A stretch of DNA of 64,000 nucleotides from Chryseosolibacter sp964532595 (GCA_964532595.1 CAZHIQ010000012.1:1-64000), one strand, 5' to 3'; counted from the stretch's first letter, positions 14,451-23,980 are shown. Program-made: numbers and translations. The notes: generated from the letters alone by a model not told the origin.

Positions 14451-16868
14451 ATGACACCGATCCATGGCTTCATTGTAAGATTTTCAGTTGTAATCCTGCT
14501 TCTTTCCGCGTTCGCATCCCATAGCCAGGCTCAGGGTGGGCGGGGTGAAATAAGAGGAACAGTTGCCGACTCTGCGTCAATGACGCTGTTGTCTTTTGCA
14601 AGCATTCGGGTACTGACCCTCTCCGGGACTCCGGTTGACGGTACGCTAACCGGGGATGACGGAGAATTCTCCATACCTCTTTCGCCGGGTGATTACCAAA
14701 TCGAAATCGATTTCGTTGGGTACCGTGGTACACGTCTGGAAGCTTTGGGTATTCGTGCCGGCGAAACTCGTCAGCTGGGTGTTATCCCGTTACAAAGTGC
14801 TGCGCGAACGCTTGACGAAGTCGTTGTGCAGGGAGAAAAGAGCACTATGGAGTTGGCTCTTGATCGCAAGATCTTCAACGTCGGTAAAGATCTTTCGAGC
14901 GCGGGTCAGACCGCAAGTGACATCCTCATGAATATCCCGTCGGTTCAGGTGGATGCCGAAGGGGGCATACGACTCCGCGGAAGCGATAATGTCCGCATCC
15001 TTATCGATGGCAAGCCCTCGGGACTTGTAAGCTTTAAAGGCGGAGCCGGCCTGCAGCAACTTTCCGCCAGCATGGTCGAACGCGTCGAAATCATTACCAA
15101 TCCCTCCGCGCGCTACGAAGCCGAGGGAATGGCTGGAATTATCAACATCGTCTTACGCAAAGAAAGAAACCAGGGATTCAATGGTTCTTTTGAAGCCATT
15201 ACAGGAACACCCCTTAACCTGGGAGGAGCCGCCAACCTGAATTATAGACACAAGAAAGTCAACTTCTTCGTCAACTATAGCATTGCCTATCGTGACCTGC
15301 CTGGCGACAGCAAACTGTACCAGGAGCTATACGGTGCGGAGACAATGTATCTCAAACAACGAAACGACCTCTCTCTCCTCGGCTTTCATAACAACATCCG
15401 TGGGGGCATTGATCTCTACTTCAGCGAAACCAGTATTCTCACCGGATCCTATCTCTACAGGCGAAGTGATGTCAACCGACTGCTGGATATTCACTACGAT
15501 AACTATCGCAACAGTCTCAGCAATCATGAATCAAGTGAAATCAGACGTCAGGATGAGGATGAAATGGAGTCGAATTCCGAGTACTCCGTTGTCTACAAAA
15601 AAACATTTCCACAGAAGGACCACGTTCTGACCGGTGAGATAAAATTTCTGGATAATCGCGAGAACTCATATCAGATTTTCACACACGACTTTTTTCCCGT
15701 AAGCGACGCGGCTAACACAAACCACATACTGGAGCGTTCCATTAACGACGAGTTCGAACGCCAGTTGCTTTTCCAACTTGACTATGTCAAACCCTTCAGT
15801 GAAGCCGGTAAGTTCGAAGTAGGTGTGCGGAGCAGTGTCCGCGACATGGTCAACGATTTCATTGTCACCCGCGCGAACGAAGAAGGCGAACATGTAACTC
15901 TTCCAGGCTTCGACAACATCTTCCGCTATGATGAAAATATCCACGCCGCCTACGGGATCCTGGCGAATAAAATCGGCCGTCTATCCTGGCAGGCGGGGCT
16001 GCGTGCGGAATGGACGGATGTCACCACGCTTCTTGAGCGAACCAACGAGAAAAATCCGCGCCAATACATGAACGTCTTTCCCAGTGCACATGTGACCTGG
16101 AATCTCCCTAACGACCATGCCTTGCAAGGGAGCTACAGTCGCCGTGTAAGACGCCCATTCTATAACGACTTATCTCCCTTCATGACTTACTCCGACAGTC
16201 GGAACTACTTCAGCGGGAACCCCGACCTCGACCCCGAATTCAGTCATGTTGTGGAGCTAAGCCATATCAAGTATTTTGAATCCGGATCATTTACTTCTGC
16301 ACTCTATCATCGCAACACTCATGGGAAAATTGAGCGAATCAGATGGGTCGACGAAAACGGAAACTCGACAACATTCCCCGAGAACCTGCGAAGCGAATAT
16401 GCTACCGGCGCTGAGCTCACCGGAGAACTTTCCGTCAACGCATGGTGGAAAGCTGACATAAACCTCAACTTCTTTTACGCGGAAATAGACGGAACAAATA
16501 TTTTGACCGACTACAACAACACCACCTTCAGTTGGTTTGGTCGCCACACGTCGCGATTCAAGCTGCCCCATCAAATCGACCTGCAGGTGCGTACCAATTA
16601 CGAAGCTCCTCTAAACACCGCACAGGGCCGGCGGAAATCTTTATACTACCTTGACGTTGCGCTCAGCAAAGATATTCTGAAGGGAAGGGGGACGCTTCTG
16701 CTTAATGCGCTTGATGTACTCAACACCCGGCGAATGCGATCAGTCACAAAAGGCCCCAACTTTTACACGGATCTGGATGCTCAGTTCCGTCGGAGGCAAA
16801 TCAATCTGACTTTTTCCTATCGAATCCGGCAGGCAAAGACCGCACAACGCCTTATTCAGGCAGACTAA
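14451..16868 (+). CDS. TonB-dependent outer-membrane receptor with regulatory-like N-terminal domain
   Basis: 805 residues from ATG at 14451; an in-frame ATG at 14424 precedes the natural signal peptide (FSVVILLLSAFASHSQAQ). Order: carboxypeptidase D regulatory-like/CNA-B domain (about 25-110), plug domain (LDEVVVQGEKS, IPSVQVDAEGGIRLRGSDNVRILIDGKP), then a beta barrel of the outer-membrane protein beta-barrel type seen in Bacteroidetes. No SusD partner is adjacent, so it is probably not a polysaccharide SusCD system; an iron complex or small ligand is as likely. The 3' end overlaps the converging patatin gene by 17 nt. Confidence 0.9.
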   Translation: MTPIHGFIVRFSVVILLLSAFASHSQAQGGRGEIRGTVADSASMTLLSFASIRVLTLSGTPVDGTLTGDDGEFSIPLSPGDYQIEIDFVGYRGTRLEALGIRAGETRQLGVIPLQSAARTLDEVVVQGEKSTMELALDRKIFNVGKDLSSAGQTASDILMNIPSVQVDAEGGIRLRGSDNVRILIDGKPSGLVSFKGGAGLQQLSASMVERVEIITNPSARYEAEGMAGIINIVLRKERNQGFNGSFEAITGTPLNLGGAANLNYRHKKVNFFVNYSIAYRDLPGDSKLYQELYGAETMYLKQRNDLSLLGFHNNIRGGIDLYFSETSILTGSYLYRRSDVNRLLDIHYDNYRNSLSNHESSEIRRQDEDEMESNSEYSVVYKKTFPQKDHVLTGEIKFLDNRENSYQIFTHDFFPVSDAANTNHILERSINDEFERQLLFQLDYVKPFSEAGKFEVGVRSSVRDMVNDFIVTRANEEGEHVTLPGFDNIFRYDENIHAAYGILANKIGRLSWQAGLRAEWTDVTTLLERTNEKNPRQYMNVFPSAHVTWNLPNDHALQGSYSRRVRRPFYNDLSPFMTYSDSRNYFSGNPDLDPEFSHVVELSHIKYFESGSFTSALYHRNTHGKIERIRWVDENGNSTTFPENLRSEYATGAELTGELSVNAWWKADINLNFFYAEIDGTNILTDYNNTTFSWFGRHTSRFKLPHQIDLQVRTNYEAPLNTAQGRRKSLYYLDVALSKDILKGRGTLLLNALDVLNTRRMRSVTKGPNFYTDLDAQFRRRQINLTFSYRIRQAKTAQRLIQAD

Positions 16869-19128
16869 CCGGAAAGTACAGCGCGCTGCGGTTGTTAAGC
16901 ATCTCCCGCTCAAGGGCCACCGACATCCGATGCTGTTGATAGTGGGACAACGCCCAACTCATGGGATATCCGTCTTCAAAGCCGGTGCCAGCCCATCGGG
17001 TATCGTAGAGATTAAACACGATCCTTGCGTTCGCAGTATCGGTGTTAAAAGGAAGGAAAGCCTCATTGAGCAAGCCGTTTGCAATGTCTGTGTTCGCGCC
17101 TTGCATACCTGCCAGCGTAAGAACGGGAGCAACCATATCGTTCATCAAGGGGTGGATGTCTCCCGACGGACGACGTACAACCTCCGCATTCGTCAGATGC
17201 AGAATATGGAATGAAAAACGATCACGATAGTCCCTGATGACCGCCTCGGTTGTATCCGAGAAGAATGCGTTCAACTCACGGATAAATGACAGAACCGTTC
17301 CCGCTCCTGAGTTATCAAAATAACCACCGTCTACATAGTATCGATCAAAAACCTTCCCAGCGGGAGACACAAAGGGGAAACGGGCGCCTAACACAACCGC
17401 AGTACTCAGCCGTATATCTCCCCTTCCAGCGTGGTGCCCTGTACTGTCGACAAGAGCCAACACGTCCTGACGCTGGCTGTCACCGAGCCGCACGGTGCCA
17501 ATCACACCCGGCATGCCGTTGTCAACCTGCGTAACATTTATAAACAGCGCCGGCAGCGCCCCTGTCGTATCGACCAATTGCGAAAGTGGTCTGCTGAAAT
17601 ACCCGTTCAACAAACGCTCATACGAACTCCTTTCGATCGCCACTTCAAGAGCATCGGCCCGGTTATCCAGGGGAAGCCGTACCGGTACCAGGTGCTGCGC
17701 GATATCAGGACCGAGAAGGCGCCCCAACGTATGCGTTAAAAAGTCGGCCTGAAAGAACCGCGCCGAATGCTCCCGGAAACTGTCACCTCCAATCAGGTCA
17801 TGATGAGCCGCGTGCGCGAGGCTGTAAAACACGCTGTTCCCCAGGCTCCCACCGGAAGAACCTGCGAGGCAAATCACATGATTTCGAAACGTGTCCAGCG
17901 AGTCACTTGCGTAGCTTAGGTCCTGCAACCACCCCAATACTGAGCTGGTCCACAGTCCCGCACGTGAGGCTCCGCCATTGGCGAGCACCAGATAAACAGC
18001 AAACGGCTTTTCAGACTCCGGATTCATACGCTCGATGCGTCTCTCAAACCACTTTCTTAAGAATAAGCGAGTGTCAGCACGGTCGCCGAAAACATCTCTT
18101 CGCACCTCCGGAAGCAGCCTCACTTCATAAAGATCACGTTGCGGACCAAGAACAACGGCAAGCGCTACAAGTAGCACTGCTACGTTGAAGGAAATTCTTA
18201 TACTAGCCAGAGACATGAGGTTGGCTAGTCCTGTCAAAATCCCAAGACCAAGTAATGTAAAAGCCATCGGTCCCATCAGAAGCGAAAAGCGCATCACAAA
18301 AATCGCTGCCAGGTAGAGCAACAACGAGATTACGGCAACGGTGTTGAGCACCCGAAAATAGGGTGCCTCTGCCGCATTGTAGATGGGATTGAAACCGATA
18401 ATATCGAGAAGTGAAGAAGCGGCAAGCCCTGCCGTCCTCCTTCGCAAGTCGATAAGGCGACGGCGACGCACAAAGAACAAAACCGCTAGCACCTGTGATA
18501 CAAACATCATCATCGCCAGACATGCCAGCCAGAATCTGTGTCTCTCGGGATGAAAATCACCGGCTACACTTCTTCCCTCAACGACAAGCCACAACAACCC
18601 CGTCACGTATCCCGCCGCAAGAATCCCGACGACCACACGCATCATCCGGTCGAGTCGCTTCCCGCTAAAGAGCGGGACAAGAAAGCCGTATAGTATGTTG
18701 TGGAACGCAAAAACAAAAAACAACCCAACCGCTCCCAGACCTGCCATGGTCGGAAGGCGCAATACGGCCAACTGAACCACCACGAAGCAATTGTAAGCAA
18801 GTAACCGCGGGATGTGCTGATAATATGGGGCGGGAATTCCGAATCGGCTATAGGCCCTGGGATGTTCAAAAATAGCATCATCCTTCGCTTGTCGAATGTA
18901 ACTCAACATCCTGCCTGTATACCAGATAAGAAAAGCGAGAAGTAACACCGACAATACGGTCAACACCAGCGAAACGGTACGCTCCCCACTAAGGAGGAGA
19001 ACATCGACCCCCTGCTCGATACCCAGAAGAAAATACGCCATCACAGCGACAGCGATGCCGCCACCGGCAAAAAGCCAAAGCGCACGCAAAGCGTTTGAAA
19101 GGGTCCTCAGGAATTCGTATGGCGACAC
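16852..19128 (-). CDS. Polytopic membrane protein with C-terminal patatin-like phospholipase domain
   Basis: About 758 residues from the proposed GTG at 19128. The N-terminal half has eight or more membrane segments. The C-terminal half is a patatin fold: oxyanion motif NGGASRAG, nucleophile elbow GSSGGS (G-x-S-x-G), and the catalytic Asp in VDGGYFDNSG. Patatins are Ser-Asp dyad acyl hydrolases, so a membrane-embedded lipase acting on phospholipids or acylated lipids is expected. The open frame extends to an ATG at 19227, but that would overlap the divergent gene's start and adds a poorly hydrophobic leader, so I chose a later start; it is uncertain. Confidence 0.85.
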   Translation of the reverse strand: MSPYEFLRTLSNALRALWLFAGGGIAVAVMAYFLLGIEQGVDVLLLSGERTVSLVLTVLSVLLLAFLIWYTGRMLSYIRQAKDDAIFEHPRAYSRFGIPAPYYQHIPRLLAYNCFVVVQLAVLRLPTMAGLGAVGLFFVFAFHNILYGFLVPLFSGKRLDRMMRVVVGILAAGYVTGLLWLVVEGRSVAGDFHPERHRFWLACLAMMMFVSQVLAVLFFVRRRRLIDLRRRTAGLAASSLLDIIGFNPIYNAAEAPYFRVLNTVAVISLLLYLAAIFVMRFSLLMGPMAFTLLGLGILTGLANLMSLASIRISFNVAVLLVALAVVLGPQRDLYEVRLLPEVRRDVFGDRADTRLFLRKWFERRIERMNPESEKPFAVYLVLANGGASRAGLWTSSVLGWLQDLSYASDSLDTFRNHVICLAGSSGGSLGNSVFYSLAHAAHHDLIGGDSFREHSARFFQADFLTHTLGRLLGPDIAQHLVPVRLPLDNRADALEVAIERSSYERLLNGYFSRPLSQLVDTTGALPALFINVTQVDNGMPGVIGTVRLGDSQRQDVLALVDSTGHHAGRGDIRLSTAVVLGARFPFVSPAGKVFDRYYVDGGYFDNSGAGTVLSFIRELNAFFSDTTEAVIRDYRDRFSFHILHLTNAEVVRRPSGDIHPLMNDMVAPVLTLAGMQGANTDIANGLLNEAFLPFNTDTANARIVFNLYDTRWAGTGFEDGYPMSWALSHYQQHRMSVALEREMLNNRSALYFPVSLPE

Positions 19129-19217
19129 GGAACTTATCGTTGTCCGACATGATGAAAATAACGATTCAAGAGGAAATTGCTGGTGATGATGGCAAGACTT
19201 TTTTGATGGATCAAACC

Positions 19218-20351
19218 ATGAAGCCATTAGTATCTTTGAAGGCCTTCGGCGTCATTCTTCTACTGATATCGATGCAAGGCTGCATTGACGAGCCTGTCGT
19301 CGACGAGGGAAACATCGCTGTGCACTTTGAACTAACGACCCGCTCCGCCTTGAGCGGTCGCATTGAGATACAGGAAGTGTACCTCAAACCGTATATGCTT
19401 GACATAGTAGGCGATGCCTATGCAAGCAAGTCAATCCCAGCCGATACACCGCCTTTCCGGCTAATTCACGACGGAGATTCTTCCACGGTATCGCTGAGCC
19501 TCCCTCCGGGAGTCTATAACCGTCTTGATATTATCGTCTCGCTGCCTGACGCCCCGTACGAACTGACAGCTATCGACGACACGGAACCAGAGCCGCCCGG
19601 TGAGGCACCCAATGAAAACTTCGATAACGTCCCGCCGCCTCCAGACACACCGCCCAATACCGGAGACAACAACGGAAATAACGAAAATACGACCGGTGCT
19701 GACGACAACGACACCAGCAACGGCAGCAACGATGACGAGAAGACGAACGACGGGAAAAAAGAGGAAGACGATAATTCCAAAGACAGGGACGATAATAAGC
19801 ACAAAGACAAGGGAAAGACGGAGGATAACAAAGACAAGGGGAAGAAAGACGACAAGAAGCACCATGATCATGACGACAAAAGACATCATGATCATGATGA
19901 CGATGATGACGACAAGGAGAAGAAGAAAAAAAAGGAGAAGAAAGACAAAAAGAAGGGGCACGGGGCAGGACGCATTTCAGCCCCCGACCTGCAGCACTTC
20001 TTTCAAAACGCTCGCCCGGGACTTATTGCTATTGCACGCTACAGTGAAGGTGGTGAGAGCGTCACGATGATTTTTGCTGTGACCAAACCCCTTCGATTTA
20101 CCGCTGAGCAAGAGGAAAGCAAAACACCTTTTGTTCTCCAGACAAGGAGTAGCGCCCGAATAACACTGAACCCTGAAAAGTGGTTTTCCGATATCTCCGA
20201 TGAAGTGATCAAGGCTTCGCAGACCCAGACGTTCCAGGATCAGGAGGTGTTATTCATCCACCACGATTACAATACGGAATTGTACGAAAAGTTGCTTTCC
20301 CGGATTCAGGGATCCGCATCGGTGACCTTTCAATCGGAAGCTGACTTCTAA
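19218..20351 (+). CDS. Lipoprotein with a long Asp/Lys/His-rich insert
   Basis: 377 residues from ATG at 19218. Lipoprotein signal ends in LISMQGC (Cys at about 20). A beta-rich first half (IAVHFELTTRSALSGRIEI) is followed from about residue 145 by roughly 105 residues of low-complexity Asp, Asn, Lys, Glu and His, including HHDHDD runs. A second ordered segment follows (ISAPDLQHFFQN onward). The layout suggests one beta domain interrupted by a disordered, possibly metal-binding loop; some resemblance to DUF4382-like lipoproteins is weak. Divergent from the patatin protein, 89 nt apart. I cannot assign a function. ATG at 19206 is an alternative start. Confidence 0.8.
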   Translation: MKPLVSLKAFGVILLLISMQGCIDEPVVDEGNIAVHFELTTRSALSGRIEIQEVYLKPYMLDIVGDAYASKSIPADTPPFRLIHDGDSSTVSLSLPPGVYNRLDIIVSLPDAPYELTAIDDTEPEPPGEAPNENFDNVPPPPDTPPNTGDNNGNNENTTGADDNDTSNGSNDDEKTNDGKKEEDDNSKDRDDNKHKDKGKTEDNKDKGKKDDKKHHDHDDKRHHDHDDDDDDKEKKKKKEKKDKKKGHGAGRISAPDLQHFFQNARPGLIAIARYSEGGESVTMIFAVTKPLRFTAEQEESKTPFVLQTRSSARITLNPEKWFSDISDEVIKASQTQTFQDQEVLFIHHDYNTELYEKLLSRIQGSASVTFQSEADF

Positions 20352-20355
20352 ATTC

Positions 20356-22065
20356 TTAGAACCGGCCTCGCTGCTTAACGGCATAGTCAACCGCCCGCGC
20401 AGTGAGTGCCATATACGTCAACGACGGATTCTGCGTGGCCGTAGATGTCATACACGCGCCATCGGTGACAAATACGTTCTTGCACGCGTGCAGCTGATTC
20501 CATTTGTTCAGGAGTGACGTTTTCGGATCGTGGCCCATTCGCACACCCCCCATTTCATGTATATCCAGTCCCGGCGCACGCTTATCGTCGAGTGTTTGAA
20601 TGTTAGTGAATCCTGCAGCCGTGTACATCTCCGTCATCTGCTCCATAAAATCCTTAATCATTCGCTCGTCATTGTCGTCATATTCCACGGAAATCTTCAG
20701 CTGGGGCATACCCCACTTGTCTTTCTTTTGCGGGTCAAGCACCACATAGTTCGATTCTTTAGGAATAGTTTCACCCATCATATGGGAACCAACACTCCAC
20801 GGACCGAGATTGGTTTGTCCGAGACGGTTCTTCAGGTCTGCACCCAATCCGTCTCGTGAAGTAATATCTCCGCGTCCTGCATAAAACCCAGCTGCATAGC
20901 CACGCAGAAAATCGGTCTCCTGCTTCCAGAGGTTTCGGAACCGCGGAATATATCCGCTGGTCGGTCGATTTCCTTCCGTTGTAAAGTCAAGATGACCATC
21001 GTACTGCGCGGATATTCGCGCACGGTAGTTATGAAAGGCGACGTACTTGCCCAGCAGACCATTGTCATTTCCAAGTCCGTTCGGAAACCGCGACGAAATT
21101 GAATTCAAGAGAATGAGATTTGTGTTCAGCGCGCTGGCGTTCACAAAAATCACCGGAGCATAGAACTCGATCGTTTCATTTGTTTCAGCATCAATCACAC
21201 GCACGCCGGATGCCTTTTCGGCCTTCTCGTCATAAATAACAGAGTGTACGACCGAGTGGGGTCGCAAAGTCAGATTTCCGGTACGTGCCGCCCAGGGAAG
21301 TGTCGACGCGTTGCTACTAAAGTATCCACCAAACGGGCATCCTCGCTGACACAAAACGCGGTTTTGACATTGTGCCCTACCTTGTTCAAGATGAATCGGC
21401 TGTGGAGCACTAAGATGTGCCGCACGCGCAATGATCACGTGCCGTTTCCCGTTGTAGTGGCTTGCCACTTTCTCCCGGAAATATTTCTCAACGCAGTTCA
21501 TTGGATACGGAGGCAGGAACTCGCCGTCTGGCAGTTCGGGCAGGTTGTCCTTGTTGCCTGATATTCCGGCAAACTTTTCGACATGGCTGTACCAGGGAGC
21601 AAGGTCCGCATAACGTATAGGCCAATCGACCGCAAAACCATCACGCGCGGGACCTTCAAAATCAAGATCACTCCATCGCTGAACCTGTCGTGCCCATAGC
21701 AGGGATTTACCGCCTACCTGATATCCACGGATCCAGTCAAAAGGTTTTTCCTGAACGTAAGGGTGCTCCTGGTCGCGAACGAAGAAATGCATCGCGTCCT
21801 CACGGAAAGCATAGCACCGGGAAACCACAGGGTTCTCTTTAACAATGTTTTCGGGGATTTGGCCACGATGCTTGAACTCCCACGGCATCATGTTAGTAGT
21901 GGGATAGTCCGTGATGTGCTTGACATCCCTTCCGCGTTCGAGCACCAGAGTCTTCAGACCTCGCTCGGTCAATTCCTTGGCCGCCCACCCTCCGCTGATG
22001 CCTGAGCCAATTACAATCGCATCATAGGTACGCGACTTAACACTGTCTATATTGAGATTTGCCAT
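20356..22065 (-). CDS. GMC family FAD-dependent oxidoreductase
   Basis: 569 residues. N-terminal FAD-binding Rossmann motif VIGSGISGGWAA (about 17-28), a cysteine-containing GCPFGGYFSSNAST segment, HEMGGVRMG and the C-terminal TATQNPSLTYMALTARA typical of the GMC family (the region with the catalytic His/Asn). Enzymes of this type oxidise sugar or glycoside hydroxyls and pass electrons to partner subunits. The small subunit gene ends 2 nt upstream. The pair resembles the Bacteroidetes glucoside 3-dehydrogenases and gluconate 2-dehydrogenase-like enzymes; the substrate is not readable. No cytochrome c subunit is adjacent, so the electron acceptor must be encoded elsewhere. Confidence 0.92.
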   Translation of the reverse strand: MANLNIDSVKSRTYDAIVIGSGISGGWAAKELTERGLKTLVLERGRDVKHITDYPTTNMMPWEFKHRGQIPENIVKENPVVSRCYAFREDAMHFFVRDQEHPYVQEKPFDWIRGYQVGGKSLLWARQVQRWSDLDFEGPARDGFAVDWPIRYADLAPWYSHVEKFAGISGNKDNLPELPDGEFLPPYPMNCVEKYFREKVASHYNGKRHVIIARAAHLSAPQPIHLEQGRAQCQNRVLCQRGCPFGGYFSSNASTLPWAARTGNLTLRPHSVVHSVIYDEKAEKASGVRVIDAETNETIEFYAPVIFVNASALNTNLILLNSISSRFPNGLGNDNGLLGKYVAFHNYRARISAQYDGHLDFTTEGNRPTSGYIPRFRNLWKQETDFLRGYAAGFYAGRGDITSRDGLGADLKNRLGQTNLGPWSVGSHMMGETIPKESNYVVLDPQKKDKWGMPQLKISVEYDDNDERMIKDFMEQMTEMYTAAGFTNIQTLDDKRAPGLDIHEMGGVRMGHDPKTSLLNKWNQLHACKNVFVTDGACMTSTATQNPSLTYMALTARAVDYAVKQRGRF

Positions 22066-22067
22066 GG

Positions 22068-22619
22068 TTATGAAAGAGGAGAAGTACTATTGGAAACGGG
22101 AACACATCCCTTGTATTCGGGACCCGGAATGAGCTGATAAGGTTTGACTTCCGTCAGGAAATACTGCGACGACGTGTACCCTTGTAAAATATATGAACGG
22201 CTCCTTTCCCAGAAAAAACGCACATCGGCGGGAAGCGATTCCCGCTGATCTATAAGGGCACTCAACATTTCCTCGCGTCTTTCGGGTGAAGCGCTTCGGA
22301 AATCATCACCAGTAATTTTCTTCAGGGCGCTCTCGAAGTCTCGCATCCCTGAAAGATACTGCTGCTGCTGGCCCTCGGGGAGACAATCGTCAACCATAAC
22401 GAGCGTGAAGTGATGGGCAGCCACCGAGCGCGCGCCCGGCGTGTCTGTTTCCGGTATAATTGTGTCGGCGACAAGGCCCAGAAGATCCTCCTCATCGGCC
22501 GTGACCTTCAGATGGTTCAAGGCGATAGCGACCTTCCTGGGATCCGATATGCATGACGGTAACATCCACGCCATCGCGGCTGCCGCTGCCAGACTCTTAA
22601 TAGCCGTTCTTCGTTGCAT
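22068..22619 (-). CDS. Gluconate 2-dehydrogenase subunit 3 family protein
   Basis: 183 residues. The N-terminus MQRRTAIKSLAAAAAMAWMLPSC has a twin-arginine-like RR, a hydrophobic stretch and a Cys, so export by Tat and lipid attachment are likely. The rest matches the small subunit family that supports GMC-type dehydrogenases (DTIIPETDTPGAR motif), which helps export and activity of its partner by a hitch-hiker mechanism. The GMC gene lies 2 nt downstream, so they form one transcript and one complex. A near-consensus -7 element (TATCTTTT) lies at 22638-22645 on the same strand, 18 nt before the start. Confidence 0.88.
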   Translation of the reverse strand: MQRRTAIKSLAAAAAMAWMLPSCISDPRKVAIALNHLKVTADEEDLLGLVADTIIPETDTPGARSVAAHHFTLVMVDDCLPEGQQQQYLSGMRDFESALKKITGDDFRSASPERREEMLSALIDQRESLPADVRFFWERSRSYILQGYTSSQYFLTEVKPYQLIPGPEYKGCVPVSNSTSPLS

Positions 22620-22851
22620 AAGTTTTGTAAATGAGGGAAAAGATAGAAAAAGTCCGGCGACTTATAAAACTGCCGCACGCAGAAAGGCGCGGAAAACGGA
22701 CAACCGGACCCCATTTCCCTCACCTCCGGGCATAACTTCCCCAAATTTATACGCTGGAAGCGCATAACCGAGCCGTTGTACCCGGGCACGGAATTGGTGG
22801 AAGTGTAAGTGTTAGACTACTGGCGGATTATACCGACGATGGTTTAACATT
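22620..22851. other. Intergenic region upstream of the GMC operon
   Basis: No gene is supported. It holds the likely promoter of the minus-strand GMC operon (near-match TATCTTTT at 22638-22645) and otherwise no motif I recognise. Short ORFs here have no family resemblance. Confidence 0.5.
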
Positions 22852-23029
22852 AGGCTGTTTCAAGAGTCACCTGGTAAGCCGTTTATCGCGATTACCTGAT
22901 TTTTGCAGAGGGTTGTCTCACGACTCCCTGGCTTTGAAAGAATTTCCGGTTCGCCGGATTTCAGCAGAAGCAACGCATAAGTCACCTATCCGCGATATTT
23001 CGATTATCACCTGAGTTTTGAAACAGCCT
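22852..23029. repeat. MITE-like element with 12-bp terminal inverted repeats
   Basis: AGGCTGTTTCAA (22852-22863) is repeated inverted as TTGAAACAGCCT (23018-23029), and similarity continues a further 10 or more bp inward (TCA and TAA positions). The termini resemble IS1182/IS5-type ends (GGCTGTTTCAA). Inside are two imperfect 40-bp direct copies (22866-22905 and 22981-23020). No ORF or target-site duplication is evident. The element ends 2 nt before the stop codon of the PIG-L gene. Confidence 0.6.
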
Positions 23030-23031
23030 TC

Positions 23032-23919
23032 TTATTTTTCCGGGGCCTGCGGCAACATTGGAAAAATTCTTCTCAGGTCTTCCTCGGTAGCAGGTCTTCC
23101 AAACTCACATACAGCAAACGTCTCCGCATATTTGACGTCTTTCGATTTCGAACCATACCATTTATCCAGAGAGGCTCTTGCTTCCGGAGAAATACGGCCG
23201 CCCCGGTTACCTACCAGCCACTTCCTTCGTTCGCTCTTGTCCTGCGGTACCTTTGAAAGATAACCACCCAGCCAGGGGAGCCACTCATAAAACTGTGATT
23301 CATGCGCGTCAAGGGCATAGATCTTTTCATCAATCACGGATGTGATGTCGATCGCTACATCCGGTCGGAAGGGATGAGGCAGCTGCCCATCGTCCTCGTA
23401 ATAGAGAAAGAACGGATTTTTCTTTAACGGAGGAGTGTCGGGAGCGATGTTGGGAACACCTACCAGATAGGCAGCGTCCTGAACGAGCACTCCGGTATAG
23501 CGGTGGTCCGGATGATAGTCGCTTGGACGCGGCGTAATAACAACATCTGCATTCCACTCCCTGATTTTGCGCACCACCTGAAGCCGGGCCTCGAGAGAGG
23601 GTACCAATCCCCCATCGTGATGATCAAGCACTTCGTATTCAACTCCGAGCCGACTACCAGCTTCCTGTGCCTCAAGGCGACGGCGAGCAGCGATCGATTC
23701 CGGGTCCATCTCATGATGCCCCGCGTCTCCGCTTGTCAGTGAAACAAATTTTATCGCATAACCCATTCGCGCCAGCAAGAAAGCGGTACCTCCCACATTC
23801 AAGTCACAATCGTCCGGATGACCACCAAAAACGATTATACGAAGAGGTGGCTGCGACTGGCTATTCACGAGGTTGCTAAAGCAAACGAGGCATGCCAGCA
23901 ATATCGATATCTTCTTCAT
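23032..23919 (-). CDS. Secreted PIG-L family deacetylase
   Basis: 295 residues with a signal peptide (MKKISILLACLVCFSNLVNS). The zinc-binding motif FGGHPDDCDL (His34, Asp37) and the later PSDYHPDHRYTG (second zinc His and neighbours) are intact. PIG-L/LmbE proteins remove N-acetyl groups from GlcNAc-type sugars, as in mycothiol, GPI or chitin-derived substrates; a secreted form suggests an external N-acetyl sugar. The gene is not obviously linked to the GMC genes upstream on the same strand, because the MITE-like element lies between them and touches its 3' end. Its terminator may therefore have been replaced. Confidence 0.92.
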   Translation of the reverse strand: MKKISILLACLVCFSNLVNSQSQPPLRIIVFGGHPDDCDLNVGGTAFLLARMGYAIKFVSLTSGDAGHHEMDPESIAARRRLEAQEAGSRLGVEYEVLDHHDGGLVPSLEARLQVVRKIREWNADVVITPRPSDYHPDHRYTGVLVQDAAYLVGVPNIAPDTPPLKKNPFFLYYEDDGQLPHPFRPDVAIDITSVIDEKIYALDAHESQFYEWLPWLGGYLSKVPQDKSERRKWLVGNRGGRISPEARASLDKWYGSKSKDVKYAETFAVCEFGRPATEEDLRRIFPMLPQAPEK

Positions 23920-23980
23920 GAGGCCGGGAGTTTCAGCCTGAAGATAAGAAGTTCAGGGAACCAGTAAAATTAAACAGCCG

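Noticed and set aside
19461..20070. Several ORFs opposite or shifted over the Asp/Lys/His region
   Set aside because: Poly-hydrophobic or poly-Arg/Thr products come directly from translating the low-complexity stretch in the wrong frame.
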